Shown: positions 44,274-54,515, counted from the first letter of the stretch. The stretch is 64,000 bases of DNA from Thermus sediminis (GCF_003426945.1 NZ_QURO01000004.1:1964158-2028157), one strand, 5' to 3'. Program-made: numbers and translations. Notes: a model not told the origin generated them from the sequence alone.

Positions 44274-45940
44274 CCCTCCGGGTCGGCCAGCGCCGCCCCC
44301 TCGTCCGCCTGGCCCACCAGATGGGCGTAGCGGGCGAAGAGGCCCCTGGCGAAGGCGGGGGGGCGGGGCCGCCAGCGGGTCTGGCGCCTCTTCAGCTCCT
44401 CCTCGGGAAGGAGCACCTCCAGAAGGCGGTTTTCCACGTCTACCCTGACCCGATCCCCCTCCTCTAGGAGGGCGATGGGCCCGCCCACGAAGGCCTCGGG
44501 GGCGATGTGGCCGATCATCAGGCCCCGGGTTCCCCCGGAGAAGCGCCCGTCGGTGAGGAGGGCCACCTCGGGGCCCAGGCCCTCGCCCACGAGGGCGCTG
44601 GTCACGGAGAGCATCTCCGGCATGCCGGGGGCCCCCCTAGGCCCCACGTAGCGGATGACCACCACGTCCCCGGGGCGGATCTCCTTGGCCAGGACCTTGG
44701 CCATGGCCTCCTCCTCAGAGTCGAAGACCCGAGCCGGGCCCTCAAAGGAGGTGCGTTCCGTGCCCGCAAGCTTCAGGACCGCCCCCCTCGGGGCCAGGTT
44801 CCCCCAGAGGACCACGAGCCCCCCCTGGGGCTTGAGGGCCTTTTCCACGGGGAAGACCACCCTCTGCTCCTGGGCCTCCCGGTAGACCCGTTCCACCTCC
44901 TCCGCCAGGGCGCGCCCGGTGAGGGTCTTCTCCTCGCCATAGAGGAGGTCCGCCTCCAGGAGCCTTTTGAAGACCAGAGCCGTGCCTCCCGCCTCGTAGA
45001 GCTCCCAGGCGGTGTGGGTGCCCCAGGGCCTGAGGTCGGCGATGACCGGGGTCTTGCGGGAGACCTGGTCAAAGTCGCTAAGGCTCAGCTCCACCCCCGC
45101 CTCCTTGGCCATGGCCAGGAGGTGGAGGACGGCGTTGGTGCTCCCGCCCGTGGCGGCCACGGTGGCGATGGCGTTGAGGAAGCTCCTCCGGGTGAGGAAG
45201 TCCTGGGGCTTCCAGCCCTTCTCTATGGCCCAGGCCAGGATGCGGCCCGCCTCCCGGGTGGCCTTGGCCTTTTCCGGGTGGACAGCGGGGATGGCGTTGT
45301 AGCCCACGGGGGAGAGGCCCAGGACCTCGAGGACCATGGCCATGGTGTTGGCCGTGTACTGCCCCCCGCAGGCCCCGGGGCCAGGGATGGCCCGCCTCTC
45401 AATCTCCAAAAGCTCATCCTCCGTGATCTTCCCCGCCGCCCGCTGGCCCACGGCCTCAAAGACCTCCACGATGGTGAGCTTGCGCTCTCCATAGAGGCCA
45501 GGGGCGATGGTCCCCCCGTAGAGGACCATCCCGGGAACCCCGCTCCTTATGACCCCCATGGCCCCCCCGGGGATGGTCTTGTCGCAGGCGGAAAGCACCG
45601 CCATCCCGTCGTAGAGGTAGCCCTGGGCGATGAGCTCGATGCTATCGGCGATGACCTCGCGGCTTACGAGGCTCGCCCGCATCCCCGGGGTGCCCATGCT
45701 GATCCCGTCGGAGATGGCGGGGGCCCCGAACTCAAAGGGGAAGACCCCGGCCTCCCTAAGCCCCGCCTTCAGGTCTAAGGCGAGTTCCCTCAGGTGGGCG
45801 TTGCAGGGCATCCCGTCGGTGAAGGTGTTCACCACGCCCACGAAGGGCCTAGAGAAGTCCTCGTCCCCCACGCCCACCGCCCGGAGCATGGCCCGGGCCG
45901 GGGCCTGCTGCAAGCCCTTCTTGATGCGGTCTGATCTCAT
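44270..45940 (-). CDS. ilvD: dihydroxy-acid dehydratase
   Basis: The 556 aa enzyme makes 2-oxoisovalerate and 2-oxo-3-methylvalerate for Val, Ile and Leu synthesis. Motifs are [34 protein letters not shown] and [20 protein letters not shown] with cluster cysteines, and [17 protein letters not shown] near the C-terminus. ATG 45940 overlaps the stop of the SDR gene (ATGA) and has GGAGGG before it; a GTG at 45952 is less likely. It is last in the operon that begins with leuC. Confidence 0.96.
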   Translation of the reverse strand: MRSDRIKKGLQQAPARAMLRAVGVGDEDFSRPFVGVVNTFTDGMPCNAHLRELALDLKAGLREAGVFPFEFGAPAISDGISMGTPGMRASLVSREVIADSIELIAQGYLYDGMAVLSACDKTIPGGAMGVIRSGVPGMVLYGGTIAPGLYGERKLTIVEVFEAVGQRAAGKITEDELLEIERRAIPGPGACGGQYTANTMAMVLEVLGLSPVGYNAIPAVHPEKAKATREAGRILAWAIEKGWKPQDFLTRRSFLNAIATVAATGGSTNAVLHLLAMAKEAGVELSLSDFDQVSRKTPVIADLRPWGTHTAWELYEAGGTALVFKRLLEADLLYGEEKTLTGRALAEEVERVYREAQEQRVVFPVEKALKPQGGLVVLWGNLAPRGAVLKLAGTERTSFEGPARVFDSEEEAMAKVLAKEIRPGDVVVIRYVGPRGAPGMPEMLSVTSALVGEGLGPEVALLTDGRFSGGTRGLMIGHIAPEAFVGGPIALLEEGDRVRVDVENRLLEVLLPEEELKRRQTRWRPRPPAFARGLFARYAHLVGQADEGAALADPEG

Positions 45941-46671
45941 GCGTCCCTCCACGTGGCGATCCTGCCGTGGAAGGCCCTGGCCCTGGGCAGGAGCCGGACC
46001 AGGGCCCTCGCTGCCTCCTCGGGGGTGAGGAGGCGGCCTTCCTCCCGGTAGCCCCGGAAGACCCGGTGGAGGACGGGGGCCCCGCCCCCCTGGGCCTCCC
46101 GGGCCGCCCGCTGCATGTCCGTCTCCACCACCCCTGGGCGGTAGACGAAGCAGGTGACCTCGGGGGCCTCCGCCGCCAGTTGCCTTGCCAGGTGCTCCTC
46201 CGCCGCCTTGGCCACCCCATAGGCCCCGATGCCGGGGAGGTTGCTCTCCGCCGCCCCCGAGCCCAGGTAGACGGCCAGGCCCTCCCCCTTTTGCAGCAGG
46301 TGGGGGTAGGCGAAGCGAGCGAGCTGGTAGCCGGCAAGGAGGTTGGCCTCGAGGACCTCCAGGAAGAGGCTTTCTGCAAGCTCGTAGAGTAGGGGCCCCG
46401 GGTGGAGGACCCCGGCGTTGTGGATGTAGCCCAGGAAGTTCCCGAGGGAAAGGGCCCTTTCCACCAGGGCCTCGGCCACCTCCCCTTTCCCGGCGCTTCC
46501 CGCCACCGCCTCGGCCCTGACCCCCAAGGAGCGCACCTCCTCCAGCACCGAGAGAAGGGGGGCCTCCCGCCGGGCGTTCAGGACCAGGTCATATCCTGCC
46601 CGGGCCAGCTCCAGGGCCAGGGCCCTCCCGATGCCTCGGCTCGCCCCGGTGAGGATCAGGGCCTTGCTCAT
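45937..46671 (-). CDS. short-chain dehydrogenase/reductase
   Basis: The 244 aa protein has the classical SDR motifs: [20 protein letters not shown] for NAD(P), NAGVL, and YGVAK with catalytic Tyr and Lys (Ser in YLGSGAAES). The Arg after the first strand (NARRE) suggests NADP(H). The substrate is unknown. It lies between the Uma2 genes and ilvD with four-base overlaps on both sides, so it is translated with branched-chain synthesis genes. Confidence 0.9.
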   Translation of the reverse strand: MSKALILTGASRGIGRALALELARAGYDLVLNARREAPLLSVLEEVRSLGVRAEAVAGSAGKGEVAEALVERALSLGNFLGYIHNAGVLHPGPLLYELAESLFLEVLEANLLAGYQLARFAYPHLLQKGEGLAVYLGSGAAESNLPGIGAYGVAKAAEEHLARQLAAEAPEVTCFVYRPGVVETDMQRAAREAQGGGAPVLHRVFRGYREEGRLLTPEEAARALVRLLPRARAFHGRIATWRDA

Positions 46672-47204
46672 AGGAGGGCCTCCACCGGGACCTCCACGCC
46701 CATGAAGGTGAGGACCTCCCCTGGCCCAAGGGTTTGGACCTTCCCGTAGCCCTCCCCCTCGGGCCTCCGGTGGGCCAGGACCCTCTTCCCTCCCAGGTCC
46801 ACCACCCAGACCTCGGGAACGCCCGCCTTGGCGTAGAGGGGCACCTTGACCTTGAGGTCGTAGTCCAGGGTGGTCTCGGCCACCTCCACCACCAGGAGGG
46901 TGTCTTGGGCTTCCGGCAGGCGCTCCTCGTAGAAGTCGGAGCGGGGCTTTAGCAGGGCCAGGTCAGGGTAGAGCTCGGAGTTGCCCACCACCAGGGGATT
47001 TTGGGGGCTAAGGAGGGCTTCTCGCCGATGCAAAAGGGGCGCGAAAAGGGCGAGGAGCCTGTTTACCTTGGCGGCGTGCCGCTTGCCTATTGGGCTCATC
47101 TCTACCAGGTCTCCTTCCACCAGCTCCAGCCTCAGGTCCTCGGGGAAGATCCCGGCCTCCACCATGCGGTGGAACTCCTCCAGGGAGATCCTGTGGCGGG
47201 TCAC
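46668..47204 (-). CDS. Uma2 family (DUF820) endonuclease-like protein, copy 1
   Basis: The 178 aa protein is a PD-(D/E)XK-fold Uma2 protein: EEFHRMVEAGIFPEDLRLEL at the start, YPDLALLKPRSDFY (acidic Asp), LLVVEVAETTLDYDLKVKVP (E-x-K core) and GVPEVWVVDLGGKRVLAHR. Function of the family is unclear. It is about half identical by eye to the next gene, with a four-base overlap, so the pair is a tandem duplication. Confidence 0.9.
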   Translation of the reverse strand: MTRHRISLEEFHRMVEAGIFPEDLRLELVEGDLVEMSPIGKRHAAKVNRLLALFAPLLHRREALLSPQNPLVVGNSELYPDLALLKPRSDFYEERLPEAQDTLLVVEVAETTLDYDLKVKVPLYAKAGVPEVWVVDLGGKRVLAHRRPEGEGYGKVQTLGPGEVLTFMGVEVPVEALL

Positions 47205-47740
47205 GGCAGAACCTCCTTGACCGGCACCCTCAGGCCCAGGACCTCAAGCTCCCCGTCCTCGAGGGCCCTGGCCTCCTGGTAGGCTTCCCCCTTGGGGTTC
47301 CGAAAGACGTGCACCCGGTCCCGCACCAGGTCCACCACCCAGGCCTCGGGGACGCCCGCCCGGGCGTAGAGGGGGAGCTTCACCTTTAGGTCGTGGTCCA
47401 GGCTGGTCTCGGCCACCTCCACCACCAAGAGGGCGTCTTGGGCTTCCGGCATCCGGTCCCGATAGAAGTCCTCCCGGTAGGCCAGCAGGACCAGGTCGGG
47501 CTGGGGCTCGGTGTCAGGGGAGAGGCGCAGGGGGTCTTGGACTTGGAGAAGGGCCCGCCTCTCCAGCTGAAGAGGGAAAAGGGCGTCCATAAGGCGCTTT
47601 AGGGCCGCCATCTGCCGCCTGCCTACAGGGCTCAGCTCCACCACCTCCCCCCGGATGAGCTCCACCCGGTCGTCCTCGGAGAGGATCCCCGCCTCGGCCA
47701 TGCGGTGGAAGTCCTCCACGCTGAAGCGGTGCCGGATCAT
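47201..47740 (-). CDS. Uma2 family (DUF820) endonuclease-like protein, copy 2
   Basis: The 179 aa protein has the same layout as its neighbour: VEDFHRMAEAGILSEDDRVE, QPDLVLLAYREDFYRDRMPE, LLVVEVAETSLDHDLKVKLP and GVPEAWVVDLVRDRVHVFRN. It begins 10 bases after the leuB stop. Being inside a branched-chain operon is not typical and may be chance or insertion. Confidence 0.9.
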   Translation of the reverse strand: MIRHRFSVEDFHRMAEAGILSEDDRVELIRGEVVELSPVGRRQMAALKRLMDALFPLQLERRALLQVQDPLRLSPDTEPQPDLVLLAYREDFYRDRMPEAQDALLVVEVAETSLDHDLKVKLPLYARAGVPEAWVVDLVRDRVHVFRNPKGEAYQEARALEDGELEVLGLRVPVKEVLP

Positions 47741-47749
47741 ACCCCCATC

Positions 47750-49386
<1,637 letters not shown>

Positions 49387-49389
49387 GGC

Positions 49390-50802
49390 TTACCTCCCGA
49401 TGCCAAAGACTTCCCGGGCGTCGGCGATCTCCCCGGCGATGGCGGCGGCGGCCACCATGAGGGGGCTCATGAGGACGGTGCGCCCCCTGGGGCTTCCCAT
49501 CCTCCCCTTGTAGTTGCGGTTGGAGCTGCTGGCGCAAAGCTCGTCCCCTTCCAGGCGGTCCGGGTTCATGGCCAGGCACATGGAGCACCCCGGCATCCGC
49601 CACTCGAACCCCGCTTCCCGGAAGACCTCGGCGATGCCCTCCTCCTCCGCCTTCATGGCCACCCACTCCGAGCCCGGCACCACCAGGGCCCTTACCCCCT
49701 TCTTCACCCTGTGCCCCTTGAGGTGGCGGGCCACCTCCCGGAGGTCGGAGAGCCTAGCGTTGGTGCAGCTCCCGATGAAGGCCACCTGGACGGTCACCCC
49801 CTGGATGGGCTGGCCCGGCTTAAAGCCCATGTAGGCCAAGGCCTCCTCGGCCACGGCCCTCTCCTCCTCGGGAAGCTCCTCTAAAAGGGGAATCCGCCCA
49901 TCTATGGGGATGGCCTGGCCCGGGGTGATCCCCCAGGTGACCGTGGGGGCGATCCCCTCGGCCCGGAAGGTGACCACGTCGTCGTAGGGGGCGTCGGGGT
50001 CGGAGCGGAAGGAAAGCCACCTCCTCTTGGCCTCCTCCCACTCGGGCCCTTTGGGGCTATAGGGGCGGCCCTCGAGGTAGGCGAAGGTGGTCTCGTCGGG
50101 GTTCACGTAGCCGATCCTGGCCCCGCCCTCAATGGACATGTTGCAAAGGGTCATGCGGCTTTCCATGTCCATGGCCTCTACCGTGCTCCCCCCGTACTCG
50201 TAGGCGTAGCCCAGGCCCCCCTTCACCCCCAGGTGGCGGATGATGTGGAGGATCACGTCCTTGGCGTAGACCCCGGGGCCAAGCCTCCCCTCCACGTTGA
50301 TGCGCCGCACCTTGAGCTTCTTCGCCGCCAGGGTCTGGGTGGCGAGGACGTCCCGCACCTGGCTGGTGCCGATGCCGAAGGCCACCGCCCCGAAGGCCCC
50401 GTGGGTGGAGGTGTGGGAGTCCCCGCAGGCGATGGTCATCCCGGGCTGGGTGAGGCCCAGCTGGGGGCCGATGACGTGGACGATGCCCTGGTCCCCGCTC
50501 CCCAGGTCAAAGAAGGGGATGCCGTGCTCCCTCGTGTTCTCCCTGAGGGCCTCCAGCATGGCCTGGGCCAGGGGGTCCTGGAAGGGTTCGGTGCGGTCGT
50601 GGGTGGGGACGATGTGGTCCACGGTGGCGAAGGTGCGGTGGGGAAAGCGCACCTTGAGGCCCAGGTCCTTGAGCATCCCGAAGGCCTGGGGGCTCGTCAC
50701 CTCGTGGAGGAGGTGGAGGTCTATGAAGAGCTGGCTCTGCCCATTCCTGAGCTTCCTCACCTCGTGGGCTTCCCAAACCTTGTCGTAAAGCGTCCTTCCC
50801 AT
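49390..50802 (-). CDS. leuC: 3-isopropylmalate dehydratase large subunit
   Basis: The 470 aa subunit carries the [4Fe-4S] cluster: cysteine motifs [13 protein letters not shown] and [11 protein letters not shown] near the C-terminus, plus [36 protein letters not shown] is the usual N-terminus. GGGAGGAAGC precedes the ATG. It is first in the operon leuC-leuD-leuB-uma2-uma2-SDR-ilvD, controlled by the attenuator at 50818-50912. Confidence 0.97.
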   Translation of the reverse strand: MGRTLYDKVWEAHEVRKLRNGQSQLFIDLHLLHEVTSPQAFGMLKDLGLKVRFPHRTFATVDHIVPTHDRTEPFQDPLAQAMLEALRENTREHGIPFFDLGSGDQGIVHVIGPQLGLTQPGMTIACGDSHTSTHGAFGAVAFGIGTSQVRDVLATQTLAAKKLKVRRINVEGRLGPGVYAKDVILHIIRHLGVKGGLGYAYEYGGSTVEAMDMESRMTLCNMSIEGGARIGYVNPDETTFAYLEGRPYSPKGPEWEEAKRRWLSFRSDPDAPYDDVVTFRAEGIAPTVTWGITPGQAIPIDGRIPLLEELPEEERAVAEEALAYMGFKPGQPIQGVTVQVAFIGSCTNARLSDLREVARHLKGHRVKKGVRALVVPGSEWVAMKAEEEGIAEVFREAGFEWRMPGCSMCLAMNPDRLEGDELCASSSNRNYKGRMGSPRGRTVLMSPLMVAAAAIAGEIADAREVFGIGR

Positions 50803-50817
50803 GCTTCCTCCCTAGGC

Positions 50818-50847
50818 AAAACCCCCCGGGTTCCTAGGCCCGGGGGG
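50818..50847 (-). terminator. attenuator terminator in the leuC leader
   Basis: On the minus strand CCCCCCGGG (50847-50839), an eight-base loop, CCCGGGGGG (50830-50822) and TTTT. It ends 15 bases before the leuC ATG. The first arm and loop also match GGCCCGG near the leader-peptide stop, giving an antiterminator. Confidence 0.8.
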
Positions 50848-50864
50848 AGTGGGAAAAGGCTTCC

Positions 50865-50912
50865 CTAAGCCGGGCCCACCCGGCCTAGGGGTAGCAGGAT
50901 GCCCCGCCGCAT
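50865..50912 (-). CDS. leu operon leader peptide (15 aa)
   Basis: The frame reads MRRGILLPLGRVGPA and stops at TAG. Codons 5-9 are ATC CTG CTA CCC CTA: Ile, Leu, Leu, Pro, Leu. CTA is rare in this genome, so charged tRNA for it limits translation. Directly after these codons GCCGGG (region 1) can pair with CCCGGC (region 2); region 2 can instead pair with CCGGGCC of the terminator (region 3). The ATG is eight bases after the -10. The layout matches leucine attenuation in enteric bacteria, but this is inferred from sequence only. Confidence 0.75.
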   Translation of the reverse strand: MRRGILLPLGRVGPA

Positions 50913-50920
50913 CGCCTTAT

Positions 50921-50949
50921 AGGCTAAACCCTTGGGCCCCCCTGGTCAA
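50921..50949 (-). promoter_or_regulatory. leu operon promoter
   Basis: On the minus strand TTGACC (50949-50944), 17 bases, TAGCCT (50926-50921). The transcript should start near 50914, two bases before the leader-peptide ATG. Confidence 0.8.
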
Positions 50950-50951
50950 GC

Positions 50952-50980
50952 TTGACGAGGGGAGCCCTCCTGCCTAAAAT
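50952..50980 (+). promoter_or_regulatory. tRNA-Leu promoter
   Basis: TTGACG (50952-50957), 17 bases, TAAAAT (50975-50980). Its -35 is two bases from the divergent leu -35; together they form GTCAAGCTTGAC, a 12-base palindrome. Confidence 0.85.
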
Positions 50981-50993
50981 AGCCCTTGCGTCT

Positions 50994-51080
50994 GCCGGGG
51001 TGGCGGAATTGGTAGACGCGCACGATTCAGGGTCGTGTGTCCTTTGGGACGTGCGGGTTCAAGTCCCGCCCCCGGCACCA
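50994..51080 (+). tRNA. tRNA-Leu (CAG)
   Basis: The 87-base gene folds as a class II tRNA: acceptor stem GCCGGGG with CCCCGGC, D-loop TTGGTAGACGC, anticodon loop ATTCAGG giving CAG, a long variable arm (TGTCCTTTGGGACG), the T-loop GGTTCAAGTCC, and an encoded CCA. It decodes CTG. It sits divergently beside the leucine operon whose leader peptide contains a CTG codon. Confidence 0.97.
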
Positions 51081-51105
51081 AAGGCGGAAGCACTCTTCAG
51101 GACGG

Positions 51106-51123
51106 CCCCGGTGCAAACCGGGG
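51106..51123 (+). terminator. terminator after tRNA-Leu
   Basis: CCCCGG, a six-base loop, CCGGGG, then TCTTCCCC. A short stem 25 bases after the tRNA. Confidence 0.55.
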
Positions 51124-51243
51124 TCTTCCCCTTTTCCCCCGGGGAAGGGGTCGGGAAAGGGCAGGGTCGCGTGTGCACCCCCATCCCGATCTTGTTCTTT
51201 TAGAGGGTAGAATGAAAGGGTTTCGGAGTGGGCGGGGGCTTGG

Positions 51244-51272
51244 TTGACGGCGAGGCCTCTTCCCCGTAGCCT
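51244..51272 (+). promoter_or_regulatory. trpS promoter
   Basis: TTGACG (51244-51249), 17 bases, TAGCCT (51267-51272), then eight bases to the trpS ATG. Confidence 0.75.
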
Positions 51273-51280
51273 GGAAGGTA

Positions 51281-52294
51281 ATGAAGCGCGTCCTCTCCGG
51301 CATCCAGCCCTCGGGGGAGATCCACATCGGCAACTACCTGGGGGCCATCCAGCAGTGGGTGGAGATCGGGGAGAAGCTGGGCCGGGACGCCCTTTTCTGC
51401 ATCGTGGACTACCACGCCCTCACCAACCCCCTGGCCTACGACCCCGCCACGCTGGCCCAGCGCACCTTTGAGGCAGCCCTGGTCAACATGGCGGCGGGGC
51501 TGGACCCGGAAAAGGTCACCCTCTTCGCCCAGTCCCACGTGCCCGAACACACCGAGCTCGCCTGGGTCTTCACCACCCTCACCCCCTTGGGGGACCTGAC
51601 CCGCATGACCCAGTTCAAGGACAAGGCCGCCAAGCAGGAGACGGTCTGGAGCGGACTCCTCATGTACCCCGTCCTTCAGGCGGCGGACATCCTCATCTAC
51701 AAGGCGGACACTGTCCCCGTGGGGGAGGACCAGGTGCAGCACATTGAGCTCACGCGGGAGATCGCCCGCCGCTTCAACCATCTCTTTGGGGAGACCTTCC
51801 CCGAGCCCGAGGCCCTCCTGAACCCCAAGGCCCCCCGGGTGCCGGGGATTGACGGCAAGGCCAAGATGAGCAAGTCCCTGGGGAACACCATCGGCCTCCT
51901 GGAGGCGGAGGAGAGCATTTGGGAGAAGATCCGCCACCTCCCCGATGACCCCCAGCGGATCCGCCTCCAAGACCCTGGGGACCCAGGGCGGACCGTGGTC
52001 TTCACCTACCTCTCCTACTTCGCCCCGGAGGAGGTGGTGGAGGCCCTGAAGGAGGAGTACCGCCGGGCGGGGGTGGGGACCCTCGCCGTGAAGCGCATCC
52101 TCTTTGAGCACCTCATGCGCGCCCTAAGGCCCATCCGGGAGCGGGCTGAGGCCCTGAAGCGGGACCCAGACTACGTGATGGACGCCCTCCTCGAGGGGGC
52201 CAAACGGGCCCGCGCCATCGCCCAGGTCACCATGGAGGAGGTGCGGGATCGGGTGGGCCTCCTTCTGCCCAAGAGGCGGCCGGTGCTCCGTTGA
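51281..52294 (+). CDS. trpS: tryptophanyl-tRNA synthetase
   Basis: The 337 aa class I synthetase charges tRNA-Trp. RVLSGIQPSGEIHIGNYLGA holds the HIGN form of the HIGH motif, and KAKMSKSLGNTI the KMSKS loop. Tryptophan-site residues are in LMYPVLQAADILIYKADTVP and GEDQVQHIELTREIARRFN. The length is typical. It has its own near-consensus promoter. Confidence 0.97.
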   Translation: MKRVLSGIQPSGEIHIGNYLGAIQQWVEIGEKLGRDALFCIVDYHALTNPLAYDPATLAQRTFEAALVNMAAGLDPEKVTLFAQSHVPEHTELAWVFTTLTPLGDLTRMTQFKDKAAKQETVWSGLLMYPVLQAADILIYKADTVPVGEDQVQHIELTREIARRFNHLFGETFPEPEALLNPKAPRVPGIDGKAKMSKSLGNTIGLLEAEESIWEKIRHLPDDPQRIRLQDPGDPGRTVVFTYLSYFAPEEVVEALKEEYRRAGVGTLAVKRILFEHLMRALRPIRERAEALKRDPDYVMDALLEGAKRARAIAQVTMEEVRDRVGLLLPKRRPVLR

Positions 52295-52595
52295 TCCCAA
52301 CCGCCTTCCCCGGCTTCTTTGGCCCCCTCGAGGCCTTAAGGTGGAGACGGGGCTCTCCCAGGGGGGTCCCCATCCTCGAGGGCAATGAGGGGACCCTGGC
52401 CCAGCTTCCCCCGTTCCTAAGGGAAAGGAGCGAGACTTCTCCCCATGGCTCCCCTTCCTCCTCGGCCTCGGGCTATCTCCCAAGGCGCTCTTTCAGGTGG
52501 CAAGGCCCACCCTGGGGCCTAGTCCGCCCCCGCCAGGAACCCCCCTTCGCCCCTCTGGAGCCCGAGGGGTCCACAGGGGAGCCGGAGATGGCCGC
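52295..52595. other. no gene recognised
   Basis: About 300 bases between trpS and the coiled-coil remnant. A 102-codon frame from TTG 52291 opens PTAFPGFFGPLEALRW, and another frame reads LPFLLGLGLSPKALF, so the stretch may be decayed coding DNA, but neither part matches a family known to me. No clear terminator for trpS was found. Confidence 0.4.
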
Positions 52596-52864
52596 CTAGC
52601 GCAGAAAGGTGGTGAGGGCCAACGCGGCCGCCAGGGCGGTGAAGTAGAGCATGGCCCTGTTGAGGGCGTTTCCGATTTCTGCTTTGACCTCTTGGCGGAT
52701 GCCGTTGAACTTTTCCTCCGTGTCGCGGCGGAAGAGCGCCATCTCCTGGCGGAGCCCCTGGAGTTCGGCCCTCACCTCCTGGCGCAGGAGGTCCATGCGG
52801 TGTTCCAGGGCGGAGACCGTTCCACGATGCCTTCCAGTTTGTAAAGGCGTTCCTCCGTGTTCAT
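52596..52864 (-). pseudogene. frameshifted coiled-coil protein with C-terminal membrane helix
   Basis: ATG 52864 opens NTEERLYKLEGIVER in one frame; the continuation VSALEHRMDLLRQEVRAELQ to LNRAMLYFTALAAALALTTF is in another, from about 52823. One base is missing or a few are lost at the join. The joined protein would be about 89 aa: a coiled coil with heptads and one membrane helix, like DUF1640-type proteins. A truncated paralogue lies at 54361-54494, where the join reads LPKRVSALEHRVD, showing the lost segment. Confidence 0.6.
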
Positions 52865-52891
52865 CCGCCCCTAGGATAAGGATAGCAGAGG

Positions 52892-53225
52892 TGAAGCGCT
52901 GCCCCCCAGTTTGGACCACCCCAGGCGAGGGGCAGTGGGGTGTAGCCTGGAGGGGTAGCAGCCATGGGCAAGGGGTCGGCGAAGGAGAAGGCGGGGATCG
53001 TCCTTAGGGTTCTTGCCGGCGAGAAGACGGTGGCTGGGGCCTGCCGCGGTTACGGCGCCTCCTCGGGAACTAACAGGAACCCACCCCCGCTGCGGCTACC
53101 CCCGGCGGGGGACAAACGGGGGCGCTCCTCGCTCAAGCGCTGGGTGGTGGACCTGAGCCCCGTGCGGCTTGGGAAGGGGGTGGCTCACCTGGCGGTGGGG
53201 ATGGACCTCTGCACCACAGCAGGGC
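52892..53225 (+). mobile_element. remnant of an IS3-family insertion sequence
   Basis: At 52892 TGAAGCGCTGCCCCCCAGTT resembles a left terminal repeat of IS3-type elements. From ATG 52964 the frame reads GKGSAKEKAGIVLRVLAGEK and TVAGACRGYGASSGT, an OrfA helix-turn-helix start (compare KTVAEACREYGVS). After a gap, WVVDLSPVRLGKGVAHLAVG resembles part of the OrfB integrase domain. Most of the transposase is missing and no right end was found, so the element is dead. Confidence 0.6.
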
Positions 53226-53255
53226 GTTGCGATGCTGGTCTGCCGCTGGGCGGCT

Positions 53256-53360
53256 TAAGTACCCCACCGCGGCTTTCGCCGCGGCGGGGGCCCCAAAGAG
53301 GCTTCCATGGCCCTGGCTTGGGCCTCTCATGTTGCGAAACCAAAGCGCGGGCACTTAGCC
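53256..53360. repeat. intergenic repeat, copy A
   Basis: It shares with 61914-62020 a 46-base block starting TAAGTACCCCACCGCGGC, which holds the hairpin CCGCGGC-TTTC-GCCGCGG, and the block CATGTTGCGAAACCAA followed by a similar CGGGC-CTTAGCC end. The part between differs. The SDR stop codon lies in its right end. Small open frames over it (GAPAAAKAAVGYL) are probably not genes. Confidence 0.72.
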
Positions 53361-54131
53361 GGCGCGCATGCCGCCGTCGATCAAGTGGATCTGGCCGGTG
53401 ATATAGCTGCTTTCGTCGCTAGCCAGGAACAACGTCAGGTACGCAACTTCTTCGGGCGTGGCGTAGCGCTTCAGAGGGATGCGCTGCTCGAACTGGCTTT
53501 TGACCCCAGCGCTTGCCGCTTCATCGCCGCCTGCTGCCATCGTCTCGATCGAGCGCATCATGCGGGTCTCCACCGGGCCGGGGTTGACGCAGTTGACGCG
53601 GATCTTTTGGTCTGCGGTTTCCAGCGCTGCCGTTCGCATTAAGCCGATGACGGCATGTTTGCTGGCGACGTAAGCCGAGAAGCCTGGCGAGCCGATCACG
53701 CCGGCGACCGACGAAATGATCACGATGCTGCCACCGCCCCGCTGGGCGATGGCGGGGATGGCGTACTTCAACCCCAGCCACACGCCCTTGACATTGACGG
53801 CCAGCACCTTTTCAAAGGTATCCATCGGGTAGCTGACGATCGGCTGTACGGCACCCTCGATGCCGGCATTGGCGACGAAAATATCCAACCCGCCAAAGGC
53901 GTCGACGCAGGCTTTGACCGACCCCTCGTTGTCTTCCGCCTTTGTGACATCGGCCACCGCATAGGCTGAGCGATCGGGGCCGATCGCCTCAACAGCCTTC
54001 TTCAGCGCATCCTCATCAATATCGGTCATGAAGACGCGCGCGCCTTCCTGGGCGAACAGTTTCGAGATCGCCAGACCGATTCCGCCCGAAGCACCGGTGA
54101 TAAGTGCGACTTTACCCTGTAAACGTGCCAT
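53355..54131 (-). CDS. short-chain dehydrogenase/reductase, atypical composition
   Basis: The 258 aa SDR is of the FabG/3-oxoacyl-ACP reductase-like type: LITGASGGIGLAISKLFAQE (cofactor), DVTKAED, NAGIEGA, IISSVAG (Ser), YVASKHAVIG (Tyr, Lys) and VNCVNPGPVETRM. The Asp after strand two (FMTDID) points to NAD. Base composition is clearly lower in G+C than the neighbours, with many A/T third positions (GAT, GTT, TCG, CAA). It sits between IS remnants, so recent transfer from another bacterium is likely. The substrate is unknown. Confidence 0.88.
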   Translation of the reverse strand: MARLQGKVALITGASGGIGLAISKLFAQEGARVFMTDIDEDALKKAVEAIGPDRSAYAVADVTKAEDNEGSVKACVDAFGGLDIFVANAGIEGAVQPIVSYPMDTFEKVLAVNVKGVWLGLKYAIPAIAQRGGGSIVIISSVAGVIGSPGFSAYVASKHAVIGLMRTAALETADQKIRVNCVNPGPVETRMMRSIETMAAGGDEAASAGVKSQFEQRIPLKRYATPEEVAYLTLFLASDESSYITGQIHLIDGGMRAG

Positions 54132-54515
54132 TGTTTTCCTCCTTGCTAGCTGTCGCCCTTAGGGAAAGCGGCGCATATCAGCGTTGACGGCATCAGCCGT
54201 GAAGTCATCCCATGGACGACGCTTTCATTGTACGCACCTGCTGCCATCATCGGCAATACCCTTGAACGGCTTGGTCGTGTCAAGAGTTTTGTGTACCCTC
54301 CACGGCTATGCCCCCCTCGCCTTCCCATCCGACCGCAAGGATAGCCCTATTTGGCGGGGCCCGTGGAGCTCGGCCTTCACCCCTTGGCGCAGGGGGTCCA
54401 CGCGGTGCTCCAGGGCAGAAACCCGCTTGGGCAGCACCGCCATGACCCCTTCCACGGTGCCCTCAAGCTTGTGGAGGCGTTCCTACGTGGTCATCTAAGC
54501 CCAGGATATGCAGAG
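54132..54515. other. gene-poor scar upstream of the transferred SDR
   Basis: No full gene is seen. GTCAAGAGTTTTGTGTACCC within 54274-54297 resembles the end of an IS256/mutator-type element (minus strand GGGTACACAAAACTCTTGAC). Bases 54132-54270 share the low-GC character of the SDR gene and probably came with it. Confidence 0.4.
54361..54494 (-). pseudogene. truncated coiled-coil gene fragment
   Basis: ATG 54494 opens MTT, then an in-frame TAG, then ERLHKLEGTVEGVMAVLPKR and VSALEHRVDPLRQGVKAELH. It is a paralogue of 52596-52864, cut off near 54361 before the membrane helix. The stop codon and truncation show it is dead. Confidence 0.6.

Noticed and set aside
51192..51213. TTGTTC and TAGAAT as a second promoter before trpS
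   Set aside because: The spacing is only ten bases; the TTGACG-N17-TAGCCT pair at 51244 is far better.
52291..52599. 102-codon frame after trpS
   Set aside because: No family, TTG start without signals and mixed codon use. Kept only as an unassigned stretch.
53133..53354. Open frame containing GAPAAAKAAVGYL, also at 61863-62066
   Set aside because: It is the translation of the intergenic repeat in both copies; the flanking residues differ and no start signals are present.
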